The notes beneath the pieces are model-generated. The model saw only the letters and a program-made list of their open reading frames with translations, made no database searches and had not been told where the DNA came from. From positions 2,937,508 to 3,001,507 of the forward strand of contig CAVZUK010000003.1 of NCBI GenBank assembly GCA_963778465.1: 64,000 bases of DNA, written 5' to 3'. Both the position numbers and the translations under genes were made by a program. This document shows, in pieces, positions 19,526-28,199 of the stretch (within the stretch, counting starts at the first letter, position 1; each line of letters opens with the position of its first letter). Source of the stretch: CAVZBW01 sp963778465. Its GTDB lineage: Bacteria; Actinomycetota; Acidimicrobiia; Acidimicrobiales; RAAP-2.

Positions 19526-20317
19526 CTACTTGGACGACGATGCCCAGCGGTCCCGAGAGGGTGCCGAGCCGGGCGTGCTCGGAGTGCGGCCCGCGCCCCG
19601 GCCGAGCGAGTGCCAGAGGCGCTGCAGTCCCCACCAGGTCACCAGCCCCAATGCCTCCACGACGATCTTGGAGGACATCTTGGACTCCCCCGCCACCCGG
19701 TCCACGAAGGCGATCGGCCGTTCCACGATCGAAGCCCCCGCCTGCTTCGTCCGGTAGGTCATCTCGATCTGGAAGCCGTACCCCTCGGCGCGGACCGCAT
19801 CGAGGTCGAGGCGGCGCAACACCGTGGCCGCGTAGGCACGAAACCCGGCGGTCGAGTCGGCCACGCCCAGCCCGAGCACGACGTCCGCGTAGCGGTTGCC
19901 CGACCAGGAGAGCAGGTGCCGGTGCCACGACCAGTTGGGTATCGACCCCCCGGGGACATAACGTGATCCGATCGAAACCTCGTGGCCCTCCTCCAGGGGC
20001 GCCATCAGGGACGGAAGGGCATCAGGGTCATGCGAGAAGTCCGAGTCCATCTCCACCATCGCCTCGTACCCTTGCTCGAGGCCCCAGCGAAAACCGGTGC
20101 GATAGGCGCTTCCGAGGCCCATCTTGCCGGCCCGGCGCAGGAGAGACACCCGCTCGTCGTGCGCCGCCACCTTCTCCACCAGCTCGGCCGTCCCGTCCGG
20201 GCTGCCGTCGTCGACGACCAGGATGCCCGCCTCGGGAAGCACCTCGCGCAGCCGTTCGAGCATGCGGGTGATGTTCTCTGCCTCGTTGTACGTGGGCAGG
20301 ACCACGAGCGTGCGCAC
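19526..20317 (-). CDS. ppm1: Polyprenol-phosphate mannose synthase (GT2)
   Basis: Transfers mannose from GDP-mannose to polyprenyl phosphate for envelope glycans. The 263 aa GT-A enzyme has VVLPTYNEAENITRMLERL, VVDDGSPDGTAEL, the metal-binding MDSDFSHDPDALP and YGFQIEMTYR. No membrane domain is fused, unlike some two-domain homologues. GTG start at VRTLVVLPTYN. It lies upstream of the two-component genes and divergent from the flippase-like gene, both fitting glycolipid synthesis. Confidence 0.9.
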   Translation of the reverse strand: MRTLVVLPTYNEAENITRMLERLREVLPEAGILVVDDGSPDGTAELVEKVAAHDERVSLLRRAGKMGLGSAYRTGFRWGLEQGYEAMVEMDSDFSHDPDALPSLMAPLEEGHEVSIGSRYVPGGSIPNWSWHRHLLSWSGNRYADVVLGLGVADSTAGFRAYAATVLRRLDLDAVRAEGYGFQIEMTYRTKQAGASIVERPIAFVDRVAGESKMSSKIVVEALGLVTWWGLQRLWHSLGRGAGRTPSTPGSAPSRDRWASSSK

Positions 20318-20427
20318 GGCCTGGGAGCTTAGGTGAGCGGTCGGCCACGCTGGACTACGCCCCCCGGCTCGGGCGCCGGCGAGCGCCCGGGGCGCTTTCT
20401 GGGGCACCGACGGCGACCCGTGCAACC

Positions 20428-21831
20428 ATGAAACCCGTGCCTGACGCCCCCAGCGCCTGCCCGCAGCCCCCGGGTGCCGGCTCGCGCCTCGGCGTCGAGC
20501 CCGACGGGCAGGCCACGTCGGGCACCTCGCGGGCCCCCGAGGCTCCAACGGGGGAGCTCTCGGGTGACGGGCCGTCCGGCAACGGGCCTTCGGGCGACCC
20601 GGCCTCCGGTAGCGGGCCCTCCAGCAGCGGGCGCTCGAGCAGCGGGCGCTCGAGCAGCGGGCCCTCCGGCGACACAGCCTCCGGCGACACAGCCTCCGGC
20701 GACACAGCCTCCGGCGACACAGCCTCCGGAAACGCAGCCTCCGGAAACGGGGCCTCCGGCGACCGGCCGTCACGCTGGAAGAGCTTCCGCCTCCGCCGCC
20801 AGGTCCGCTGGACCCTCACGATCCTCGTTCTCGTGTTCGTCGGGGAGTACATCGTCCTCCCAGAGCTGGCCAAGGCCCGCCAGTCCGTCGACACCCTCGG
20901 CAAGGTCAGCGTCCCCTACCTCATCCTCGGCGTCATCCTCGAGGTCGCCGCATTGCTCAGCTACGCCGAGCTCAGTAGGTCCGTCCTCGAACCGGACGCT
21001 CCCAACCGGTTCCGCATGTTCCGCATCAACATGTCCACCCTCGCGGTGTCCCACATCCTCCCTGGGGGCACGGCACCGGGCAGCGCCCTGGGCTACCGGC
21101 TGCTGACCGATTCGGGCGTGCCCGGCAGCACCGCCGCCTTCGGGCTCGCGACCCAAGGTGTGGGCTCCGCCGTCGTCCTCAACCTCATCTTCTGGCTCGC
21201 CCTGTTGATCTCGATCCCGCTCGAGGGCTTCAACCCCCTCTACGGCATCGCCGCGATCGCCGGGATCCTGCTGCTGGCGGCGTTCGCCGGGACGATCCTC
21301 CTTTTGACAAGAGGACGGCAGCGATCGGCCGAACGCCTCTTCCGGATAGCCCGCCACGTTCCCTTCGTGGATCCTGCGACGGTGCGCCGGAGCGTGCAGG
21401 GCATCGCGGACCGAGTGCAGGTTCTGCTCAAGGACCGCCGGATGCTCAAGCGCGCGCTGCTCTGGGCCGCCCTCAACTGGCTCCTCGACGCCGCATCGCT
21501 GTGGGTGTTCCTCTACGCCTTCGGCTCGACCGTCTTTCCCATCGACCTCCTCGTCGCCTACGGCCTCGCCAACGTGCTGGCGGTGCTCCCCATCACCCCC
21601 GGAGGTCTGGGCGTCATCGAGGGCGTGCTGATCCCGACGCTGGTCGGCTTCGGCGTACCCCGGGCCGACGCCATCTTGGGAGTCCTCACCTACCGGCTCG
21701 TCAACTTCTGGCTGCCCATCCCGACGGGAGGCATCGCCTACCTGTCGCTGCGCTTTCGCGGGGGCCACGGCCGCAACGGCGCTAGCGGGGCCAACGCCAC
21801 GGCAGTGCGCCGCGGCGACGCGAGGGCCTAG
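20428..21831 (+). CDS. UPF0104 / LPG-synthase-type membrane protein with repetitive N-terminus
   Basis: 467 aa. The first 115 or so residues are a Ser/Gly/Asp/Pro-rich region containing a tandem pentapeptide (SGDTA). After a basic stretch (RWKSFRLRRQVRW) come seven to eight membrane segments with the family motifs SHILPGGTAPGSALGYRLL and PITPGGLGVIEGVL. Related proteins act as lipid-linked-sugar flippase candidates or as the membrane domain of lysyl-phosphatidylglycerol synthase; no synthase domain is present. Divergent from ppm1. Its TAG and the ppk1 TAG share the palindrome CTAG. Confidence 0.85.
   Translation: MKPVPDAPSACPQPPGAGSRLGVEPDGQATSGTSRAPEAPTGELSGDGPSGNGPSGDPASGSGPSSSGRSSSGRSSSGPSGDTASGDTASGDTASGDTASGNAASGNGASGDRPSRWKSFRLRRQVRWTLTILVLVFVGEYIVLPELAKARQSVDTLGKVSVPYLILGVILEVAALLSYAELSRSVLEPDAPNRFRMFRINMSTLAVSHILPGGTAPGSALGYRLLTDSGVPGSTAAFGLATQGVGSAVVLNLIFWLALLISIPLEGFNPLYGIAAIAGILLLAAFAGTILLLTRGRQRSAERLFRIARHVPFVDPATVRRSVQGIADRVQVLLKDRRMLKRALLWAALNWLLDAASLWVFLYAFGSTVFPIDLLVAYGLANVLAVLPITPGGLGVIEGVLIPTLVGFGVPRADAILGVLTYRLVNFWLPIPTGGIAYLSLRFRGGHGRNGASGANATAVRRGDARA
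20668..20757 (+). repeat. 15-bp in-frame tandem repeat (six copies)
   Basis: Unit GGCGACACAGCCTCC is perfect in four consecutive copies (20668-20727), followed by two diverged copies starting GGAAACG (20728-20757). Each unit encodes Gly-Asp/Asn-x-Ala-Ser in the N-terminal tail of the membrane protein. Near-identical units imply recent expansion by slippage. Confidence 0.9.
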
Positions 21832-23972
21832 GCCTCGATGCCCCTCGGGGTGGGGCCGGCGTCGGGGTCGCGCCGCCGGCGTGCCCGCTCGACCGCCAGG
21901 TCCTTGAGCCGGTCCTGGACGCTCACGCCGACCTGGGTCGGCACCCGCGTCCAGACGTTGTCCGGCCCGAGCTCCCAGGCGTTGGAGTCGTCGCCCAGGC
22001 AGAGGGCCAAGACGTCCAGGAGGCGCTGCTGGAGCCGCCGGTCCCGCACGGGGGTGACCACCTCCACCCGCCGGTCGAGGTTGCGCTCCATGAGGTCCGC
22101 CGAGCCGGTGTAGAGGCGCAGGGGGCGGCGACCCTCTCCACCGAAGCGGTAGATGCGCGAGTGCTCCAGGAACTCGCCGACGATCGACCGCACCGAGATG
22201 TGCTCCGAGAGCTCGGGCACCCCGGGCCGTAGGCAGCACAGGCCCCGGACGACAAGGTCGATCGGCACCCCGGCCGAGCTGGCGCGGTAGAGCGCGTCGA
22301 TCATCTCGGGATCGGTGAGGCCGTTGGTCTTGATCACGATCTGGCCGTCGGGACCCGCTTGTGTCTCCCGCTCGATCTCCTCGAGGATTCCTGTCCGGAA
22401 CGTCACCGGGGAGACGAGGATCTGCCGGTAGTCCGCATGGCGGCTGAACCCCGTCAGGTAGTTGAAGAGGTTGCCCACGTCCGCACCGATGTCGGGGTCC
22501 GCGGTGAGCAGGCCCAGGTCCTCGTACAGGCGCGCCGTCTTCGAGTTGTAGTTGCCGGTGCCGACGTGGCAGTAGTGGCGGATCCCGCCCTCCTCCCGCC
22601 GGAGCACGAGGGCGGTCTTGGAGTGCGTCTTCAGCCCGACGATGCCGTAGACGACGTGGACGCCCGCTTCCTCCAGGGCCTTGGCCCACCCGATGTTGGC
22701 CTGCTCGTCGAACCTGGCCTTGAGCTCGACCAGGGCGGCTACCTGCTTTCCGCGCTCGGCCGCCCGGATGAGCGACGCCACGATCGGGCTGTCGCCCGAC
22801 GTGCGGTACAGGGTCTGCTTCAGCCCGAGGACTGCGGGGTCCTCCGCCGCCTGGGCGATGAACGCCTCCACGGAGGTGGCGAAGGAGTCGTAGGGATGGT
22901 GGACGAGCACGTCGCGCTCGCGCAGGACGGCGAACAGGTCCGCCGGCTCGTTGCCCGCCGTGGCGAGCGGCGGCGGCGTCATGGGCGTCCAGGTCTCGGC
23001 GTGCAGATCCGGGCGGTCGAGGGCGTAGACGGCCCAGAGCCCACCGAGGTCGATCGGTGCCCGCACCTGGTAGACCGCGTCGCGGGCCACCTCGATCTCC
23101 CTCGCCAGCATCTCGCAGACCTCTTCGCTGGCCTCCGCCGCGATCTCGAGGCGCACCGCACGGCCGAAGCGGCGTCGACGGAGCTCCATCTCGACGGCGA
23201 CCAGGAGGTCGTCGGCCTCGTCCTCCTCGACGGTCAGGTCCGCGTTGCGGGTGACCCGAAAGGCCTGGTGCTCCCCGATGGCCATGCCGGGGAACAGCGT
23301 GTCGAGGTGGGCCGCGATCACCTGCTCGAGAGGGACGAAACGCTCGCCGTCGGGCATGACGACGAAGCGCGGCAGCAGGTCGGGCACCTTGACCCGGGCG
23401 ATCCGCTGCTCGTTGGTCACCCGGTCGCAGACCTTGACCACCAGGTTGAGCGAAAGGTTGGAGATGTAGGGGAAGGGGTGGCCCGGGTCGACCGCCAGGG
23501 GGGTCAGGACCGGGAAGACCTGGCTGTGGAAAACGTCGACCAGGTAGCTGCGGTCGTCGTCGTCGAGGGAGGACCACTCGGAGAGCCGGACACCGGCCTT
23601 GGAGAGGGCCGGGATGACGTCGTCCAGGAAGAGGGCGTCCTGGCGGTCGACGAGGTCCCTCACCCGGCTCCGGATGACGTCGAGCTGGTCGCCCGGGCGC
23701 AGGCCGTCGATCGAGCGCGTCCGCACCCCCGCGGCCAACTGGTCCTCGAGACCGGCCACACGCACCTGGAAGAACTCGTCGAGGAGCTCCGAGAAGATCG
23801 CCAGGAACTTGACCCGCTCCAGGACCGGTTGGTCCGTCTCCTCGACCAGGTCGAGGAGACGGCTGCAAAAGTCCAGGCGGGAGAGCTCTCGGTTCGTGAA
23901 GCGCTCGTAGCCGAACGCCTCGATCCGGCGCTGCTCGTCGGGCCAGGCCTCCGCAGCCTCCGAGGCGGTCAC
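21828..23972 (-). CDS. ppk1: Polyphosphate kinase 1
   Basis: Reversibly polymerises ATP gamma-phosphate to polyphosphate. The 714 aa protein has the N domain (FTNRELSRLDFCSRLLDLV), VFPVLTPLAVDPGHPFPYIS, LKQTLYRTSGDSPIV, the phospho-histidine region HYCHVGTGNYNSKTARLYED, and the second conserved His in ISVRSIVGEFLEHSRIYRF, then LYTGSADLMERNLDRRVEV. GTG start chosen before TASEAAEAW; a second GTG lies directly upstream. Divergent from a SEDS gene, with GC-rich tandem repeats between. Confidence 0.95.
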   Translation of the reverse strand: MTASEAAEAWPDEQRRIEAFGYERFTNRELSRLDFCSRLLDLVEETDQPVLERVKFLAIFSELLDEFFQVRVAGLEDQLAAGVRTRSIDGLRPGDQLDVIRSRVRDLVDRQDALFLDDVIPALSKAGVRLSEWSSLDDDDRSYLVDVFHSQVFPVLTPLAVDPGHPFPYISNLSLNLVVKVCDRVTNEQRIARVKVPDLLPRFVVMPDGERFVPLEQVIAAHLDTLFPGMAIGEHQAFRVTRNADLTVEEDEADDLLVAVEMELRRRRFGRAVRLEIAAEASEEVCEMLAREIEVARDAVYQVRAPIDLGGLWAVYALDRPDLHAETWTPMTPPPLATAGNEPADLFAVLRERDVLVHHPYDSFATSVEAFIAQAAEDPAVLGLKQTLYRTSGDSPIVASLIRAAERGKQVAALVELKARFDEQANIGWAKALEEAGVHVVYGIVGLKTHSKTALVLRREEGGIRHYCHVGTGNYNSKTARLYEDLGLLTADPDIGADVGNLFNYLTGFSRHADYRQILVSPVTFRTGILEEIERETQAGPDGQIVIKTNGLTDPEMIDALYRASSAGVPIDLVVRGLCCLRPGVPELSEHISVRSIVGEFLEHSRIYRFGGEGRRPLRLYTGSADLMERNLDRRVEVVTPVRDRRLQQRLLDVLALCLGDDSNAWELGPDNVWTRVPTQVGVSVQDRLKDLAVERARRRRDPDAGPTPRGIEA

Positions 23973-23980
23973 CACCGTAC

Positions 23981-24007
23981 GGCCGGCACGGCCGGCACGG
24001 CCGGCCC
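23981..24007. repeat. 9-bp tandem repeat between ppk1 and SEDS gene
   Basis: GGCCGGCAC is repeated at 23981-23989 and 23990-23998, with a third copy changed at its last bases (GGCCGGCCC). It occupies the divergent promoter region of ppk1 and the downstream SEDS gene. Function unknown; it could be slippage or a binding site. Confidence 0.75.
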
Positions 24008-24074
24008 GACCGGCCGAATCGGGGGGGTGTCCCCGCAGACCTCCGAGTGCGGGTCGACCACTACGCTTGCCCCG

Positions 24075-25439
24075 GTGGCCAGGAGTCGGAGGCGATCGCG
24101 GCTGGGTTGGCGGCGAGGACCCAAGCCCCGGCGCAGGACGGAGCTCGGCCTGCTCATCCTCGCGTCGGTGGTCACGGTGGCATGCTACGTCCTGGCCTCC
24201 CTCGGGTCGACGTCCCACATCCCGCCCCGCCTCGGGGTCTTTCTGGCCGTCGTGCTGGGCCTCTCCCTGCTGGCCCACCTCGCCAACCGCTGGCTGGTGC
24301 CCGAGGCCAACCCGGTGATCCTGCCGATCGCCGCCCTCTTGAACGGGCTCGGCTACGTCCTCGTCACCCGCTGGAACCCGCCCGGATACCACCTCGCCGC
24401 CCAACAGGCGGCGTGGACGGCGATAGGGATCGGGGCCTACGTGCTCACCCTGCTCGTCATCCGCCACTCCCGGGACCTCGACCGCTACCGCTACCTGCTG
24501 CTCCTCGCCGCCGCCCTGCTGTTCCTGGCCCCGCTGCTCCCCGTGATCGGGTTGCGGATCAACGGCGCCCGCCTCTGGGTGCACCTGGGACCGATCCAGT
24601 TCCAGCCGGTCGAGATCGCGAAGATCTGCCTCTGCATCTTCTTCGCCTCGTACTTCGCCGAGAACAAGGAGCTGCTCTCGATCCCCACCGCCCGGGTCGG
24701 GAACCGGCTCTTCCTCGACCCCCGGCCCCTCATCCCCATCATCGTGGCCTGGGGCTTCGCCATGCTGGTGATCGCCGTGGAGAACGACATCGGCTTCGCC
24801 GCCCTGCTGTTCATCCTCTTCATCGGCATGCTGTGGATCACGACCGGCCGATTCGGCTACCTCGTCTTGGGCGTCATCCTGTTCGCCGTGGGTGCCGGGG
24901 TGGCCTCGCACCTGTTCGTCCAGGTCCACGAGCGGGTGAGCCTGTGGCTCAACCCCTGGCCCAACACCCAGCTGGCCTACGCCTGGTTCGGGCTCGGCAC
25001 CGGCGGCGTCGGCGGCGTCGGCCTCGGGGTCGGGAGCGGCATCCCCATACCCTTCGTGTACAGCGACATGATCTTTGCCGGCCTGGGTTGGGAGCTGGGC
25101 CTCCTCGGAACCGCCACGGTGGCGATGGCCTACCTGCTCCTCGTCGGCGCGGGGCTCCGGGTCGCTCAGGCCGCCCGGTCGGACTTCGCCAAGCTCATGG
25201 CGACCGGGCTCACGATCCTGATCGGCTTCCAGGCCCTCATCATCATGGCCGGGGTGCTCAGACTGTTGCCCTTCACGGGGCTCACCCTGCCCTTCATCGC
25301 CTACGGCGGGTCGTCCCTGGTGGCCAACTACGTCCTGATCGCCGTGCTCATGCGGATCTCTCAGGAGTCCGAACCGCTCGAAGCGGCGGAGGCCAGCCCG
25401 CCGTCCCTCGGGGAGCGCACCTTCGAAGTGGCCGCCTGA
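24075..25439 (+). CDS. SEDS-family peptidoglycan polymerase, actinobacterial RodA/FtsW-like
   Basis: 454 aa with about 12 membrane segments after a basic N-terminus. SEDS features: RINGARLWVHLGPIQFQPVE (catalytic-loop region), the Asp of VIAVENDIGFAALLF, SDMIFAGLGWELGLLG and LPFIAYGGSSLVANYVLI. These enzymes polymerise lipid II with a class B PBP partner, which is not encoded nearby. The extended N-terminal half resembles the RodA type of the mycobacterial pknAB region, from memory. GTG start. Confidence 0.88.
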   Translation: MARSRRRSRLGWRRGPKPRRRTELGLLILASVVTVACYVLASLGSTSHIPPRLGVFLAVVLGLSLLAHLANRWLVPEANPVILPIAALLNGLGYVLVTRWNPPGYHLAAQQAAWTAIGIGAYVLTLLVIRHSRDLDRYRYLLLLAAALLFLAPLLPVIGLRINGARLWVHLGPIQFQPVEIAKICLCIFFASYFAENKELLSIPTARVGNRLFLDPRPLIPIIVAWGFAMLVIAVENDIGFAALLFILFIGMLWITTGRFGYLVLGVILFAVGAGVASHLFVQVHERVSLWLNPWPNTQLAYAWFGLGTGGVGGVGLGVGSGIPIPFVYSDMIFAGLGWELGLLGTATVAMAYLLLVGAGLRVAQAARSDFAKLMATGLTILIGFQALIIMAGVLRLLPFTGLTLPFIAYGGSSLVANYVLIAVLMRISQESEPLEAAEASPPSLGERTFEVAA

Positions 25440-25449
25440 CCTGCGCCAG

Positions 25450-25491
25450 ACTCGTCGGCCTCGTCGGCGCCTTCGGCTTCGTCGGACGAGT
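25450..25491. terminator. Inverted repeat between convergent SEDS and DUF151 genes
   Basis: ACTCGTC (25450-25456) and GACGAGT (25485-25491) are complementary around a 28-base spacer made of TCGTCGGC-like repeats, which can form inner hairpins. The site lies between two converging genes, so a bidirectional terminator is likely, though the loop is long. Confidence 0.35.
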
Positions 25492-25513
25492 GGCCGGCTC
25501 TGAGCGCCAGCGT

Positions 25514-26020
25514 TCAGGCGGGCGCGACGTCCCCTCGACCCTCGAGCAGGCGCTCGTCCGCGAGGAGGGGGGCAGCCACCGGCTGCCGTAGGGCCAGGGC
25601 CATCCCGTCGGAGAGCCGGCACGGCACCACCTCGTGTCCCGTCCCCCCCATGAGATCGATCTCGGCCGTGTAGGTCCCGACGCTGCGGCCCGTCAGGCGC
25701 ACCGCGACGACTTCGATCGCGAAGCGGCGCAGCACGTCGGTGAAGAGCTCGTGGGTCAGGGGCTTGGCGGTCCCGCCGCGGCCGAGCGCGTGGGCCAGCG
25801 ACGTGGCGTCCGACAAGGCGATGGGGATGTCGAGCCGCCGGGCGGGGGGCTCGTCCTCGATCAGGTGGACGACGGCGAAGGGATCCGGCAGGTCGACGGT
25901 CAGGTCGACCACGGCCATGATCCGGAACACCGGCGTGACCGGGGTCGAGGCCACCTCCGGCGCCTCCGACTCCGCCCCGGCTACCAGTCCGGGCCCCGCC
26001 TCAACCGAACCGTCGGGCAT
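25514..26020 (-). CDS. DUF151 / bifunctional-nuclease-family protein
   Basis: 168 aa with the BFN pattern: PIALSDATSLAHALG, KPLTHELFTDVLRRFAIEVVAV, VGTYTAEIDL and PCRLSDGMALALRQ. Family members have been reported as DNases/RNases or stress-related regulators; a precise role is not established. A roughly 30-residue Pro/Ala/Glu-rich N-terminus precedes the domain. The ATG overlaps the 3' end of rodA by 20 bases, so it is probably translated from the same mRNA. Confidence 0.8.
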   Translation of the reverse strand: MPDGSVEAGPGLVAGAESEAPEVASTPVTPVFRIMAVVDLTVDLPDPFAVVHLIEDEPPARRLDIPIALSDATSLAHALGRGGTAKPLTHELFTDVLRRFAIEVVAVRLTGRSVGTYTAEIDLMGGTGHEVVPCRLSDGMALALRQPVAAPLLADERLLEGRGDVAPA

Positions 26021-27164
26021 AGACGCTCAAGGTGATTCCGACCGCGATGAAGAAGCAGAGGACCGCCGATCCGCCGTAGCTCATGAAGGGCAGCGGGATC
26101 CCGGTGATCGGCATGATCCCCATGGTCATGCCCGCGTTCTGGAAGATGCTGAAGGCGAGGAAGGCGAAGGCCCCGGCGCAGAGCAGCCGGCCGAAGGGGT
26201 CGCGGGCCACCTGTGCGGTGCGCAACACCCTCCAAGAGACGAGTCCGAGCAGGAACAGGGTGATCGAGGCGCCGATGAAGCCGAGCTGCTCTCCCACGGC
26301 CGTGAAGATGAAGTCGGTCTGCTGTTCCGGCACGTACCCGAGGTTGGTCGCCTGGCCCTTGAGCAGTCCCGTGCCCGTGAGTCCCCCGGCCCCGATGGCG
26401 TCCTTGGACTGCTGGAGGTTGTAGTAGCTCGGCTGGGCCTGGACCTGGGCGTTGTGCGTGTCCTGGTGCAGGAACGTCGTCAGTCGGGAGATCTGGTAGT
26501 GCTGCAGGAACCCCGCCTCGAAGGCGACCAGGGCGATCAGGGCGCCGGCGAGCAGCAGGACGACGAGGATGCGGCCCGGCAATCCCGCGACCGCCAGCAT
26601 CACGAAGAGGATCATCACCATGACGATGGCGGTGCCGAGGTCGGGCTGCTTCATCACCAGCACGATGGGGATGCCCGCGAGCAGGAGCACCTTGAAGACG
26701 TCTCGCCAGGTCATCCCCTCGCTCCGCCTCGAGCAAAAGGTCGCCACCGCCAGGATGACCGCGAGCACGGCGAACTCGGAGGGCTGGATCTGCTGGCCGG
26801 CGATCGAGAACCACCGTTGCGACCCCAAGGTGTGGTGGCCGACGACGAAGACCGCGAGCAGCGCCAGCACCGTCACCCCGTAGATCAGCATGGCGAATTG
26901 CTCCAGGCGGCGGTAGTCGAGCACCGCGAAGCCGACCATCGCCAGGATCCCCACGATGACCCACGCTGCCTGGCGCTTCAGGTAGTAGTGGGGGTCGTAG
27001 CCGGCGGCGAGGAGCCCGCCCCGGGTAGCCGTATAGACCATCAGCACGCCGAGGCCGGCCACGACCAGGGTGCACACGACGAGCGTGATATCGACGCTCG
27101 CGATCACGCCCAGGGCCCCTTGCGGAGCCCGTCGGCGCGGGCGCGTCTCGAAGGACGTGATCAC
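26001..27164 (-). CDS. rodA: Rod shape-determining SEDS protein RodA
   Basis: 387 aa, about ten membrane segments. RodA-type motifs are clear: SQRWFSIAGQQIQPSEFAVL, VMKQPDLGTAIVMV, the signature YVPEQQTDFIFTAVGEQLGF and LPFMSYGGSAVL. It polymerises glycan strands for elongation. GTG start (VITSFETRPRRR) gives a basic cytoplasmic tail; it is 30 bases from the divergent mscS start. Second SEDS protein within 3 kb. Confidence 0.92.
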   Translation of the reverse strand: MITSFETRPRRRAPQGALGVIASVDITLVVCTLVVAGLGVLMVYTATRGGLLAAGYDPHYYLKRQAAWVIVGILAMVGFAVLDYRRLEQFAMLIYGVTVLALLAVFVVGHHTLGSQRWFSIAGQQIQPSEFAVLAVILAVATFCSRRSEGMTWRDVFKVLLLAGIPIVLVMKQPDLGTAIVMVMILFVMLAVAGLPGRILVVLLLAGALIALVAFEAGFLQHYQISRLTTFLHQDTHNAQVQAQPSYYNLQQSKDAIGAGGLTGTGLLKGQATNLGYVPEQQTDFIFTAVGEQLGFIGASITLFLLGLVSWRVLRTAQVARDPFGRLLCAGAFAFLAFSIFQNAGMTMGIMPITGIPLPFMSYGGSAVLCFFIAVGITLSVYARRFG

Positions 27165-27194
27165 CACGGCGGCATCGGGGACAGAATATCGACC

Positions 27195-28179
27195 ATGCAC
27201 CCCCCCGGAGGGGCCACCCAGGCCCTTGGGACGGCCGTCCTCGCCGCGAGCGGCGGGGAAGGCGGCAACGGGGGAAACGGCGGGAACGGCTGGCTGTACG
27301 ACCTGCTCACCCGGAGCGGCCTGAGTCCCGACGCCGCTCGCACCGTGAACGAGCTGGTCGTTCGGCCCCTGGAGGTCCTCCTCGTCGTCGTCCTCGCCTT
27401 CCTGGCGGCCTACCTCGGCGCGAGGGCCATCCGGAGGGTCCTGCGGCGAATCGGGCATCCTGCGGCCGACCGGATCGGGTCCGACCGGGCACGTGCCCGG
27501 GTGGACACCGTGTCCGCCCTGGTCGCGAACGTCTGGCGCTTCGTCGTCGTGCTGGTGGCGATCGCCATCGTCCTGGCGATGTTCGGGATCAATCTCACGC
27601 CCCTGCTCGCGAGTGCCACCGTCATCGGTGCCACGATCGGGTTCGGTGCACAGACCCTCATTCGCGACTACCTCTCCGGGATCCTCTTGACCGTCGAGGA
27701 CCAGTACGGCATCGGCGATTCCGTCCAGGTCACCAACCCCGCCGGCCTCGACCTGAGCGGCGTGGTCGAGGACCTCACCCTCCGCATCACCCGGGTGCGC
27801 GACGCAGACGGCATCGTTTGGTTCGTTCCCAACGGCGACGTCCGGCGCCTCGGCAACGTCACGCGGGGCTCCGTCCGGGCGGCCGTCGACCTTCCCGTCC
27901 TGGCGCGCAGCGGCGAGGAGCTCGACCGGGCCAAAAGGCTCGTATCGGACACCGCCTCGGGCCTCTCTCGGTCTCCGGACCTTCCGGGCCGCGTTCGCGC
28001 TGGGCCTGGTCGGGGCTGCGTCGCTCGTCGGCGTGGCCGACGATGCCGCCAGCTGCACGTTGCGGGTCGCGATACGGACCACCCCCGAGCACCGGCACGA
28101 GGCCGAGTGCGCACTCCGGGAGGCGTGCGTGCGAGCGCTGATGGACGCAGGCCTGTGGGCGGCTCCCCAGCCCGGCTGA
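27195..28179 (+). pseudogene. mscS: MscS-family mechanosensitive channel with a C-terminal frameshift
   Basis: The ATG opens a frame with a Gly/Asn-rich N-terminus, membrane segments (VLLVVVLAFLAAYLGARAI, FVVVLVAIAIVLAMFGINL) and the pore/beta core ATVIGATIGFGAQTLIRDYL and VEDQYGIGDSVQVTNPAG. At about 27984-27990, in a CCGGGCC run, the homologous frame moves forward one base: after SRSPDLP the C-terminal domain (CTLRVAIRTTPEHRHEAECA, ending at TGA 28177) is in the other frame. Removing one G restores a normal MscS tail. Unshifted, translation would run on into the next gene. Confidence 0.85.
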
Positions 28180-28199
28180 GGGGCCGCCGGGGCGCTCGG

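Noticed and set aside
20382..20400. AGCGCC-CGG-GGCGCT followed by TTCT as an intrinsic terminator
   Set aside because: It sits between two divergent genes, upstream of the flippase start, where no transcript should end; the 3-base loop is also tight. It may be a leader structure but support is thin.
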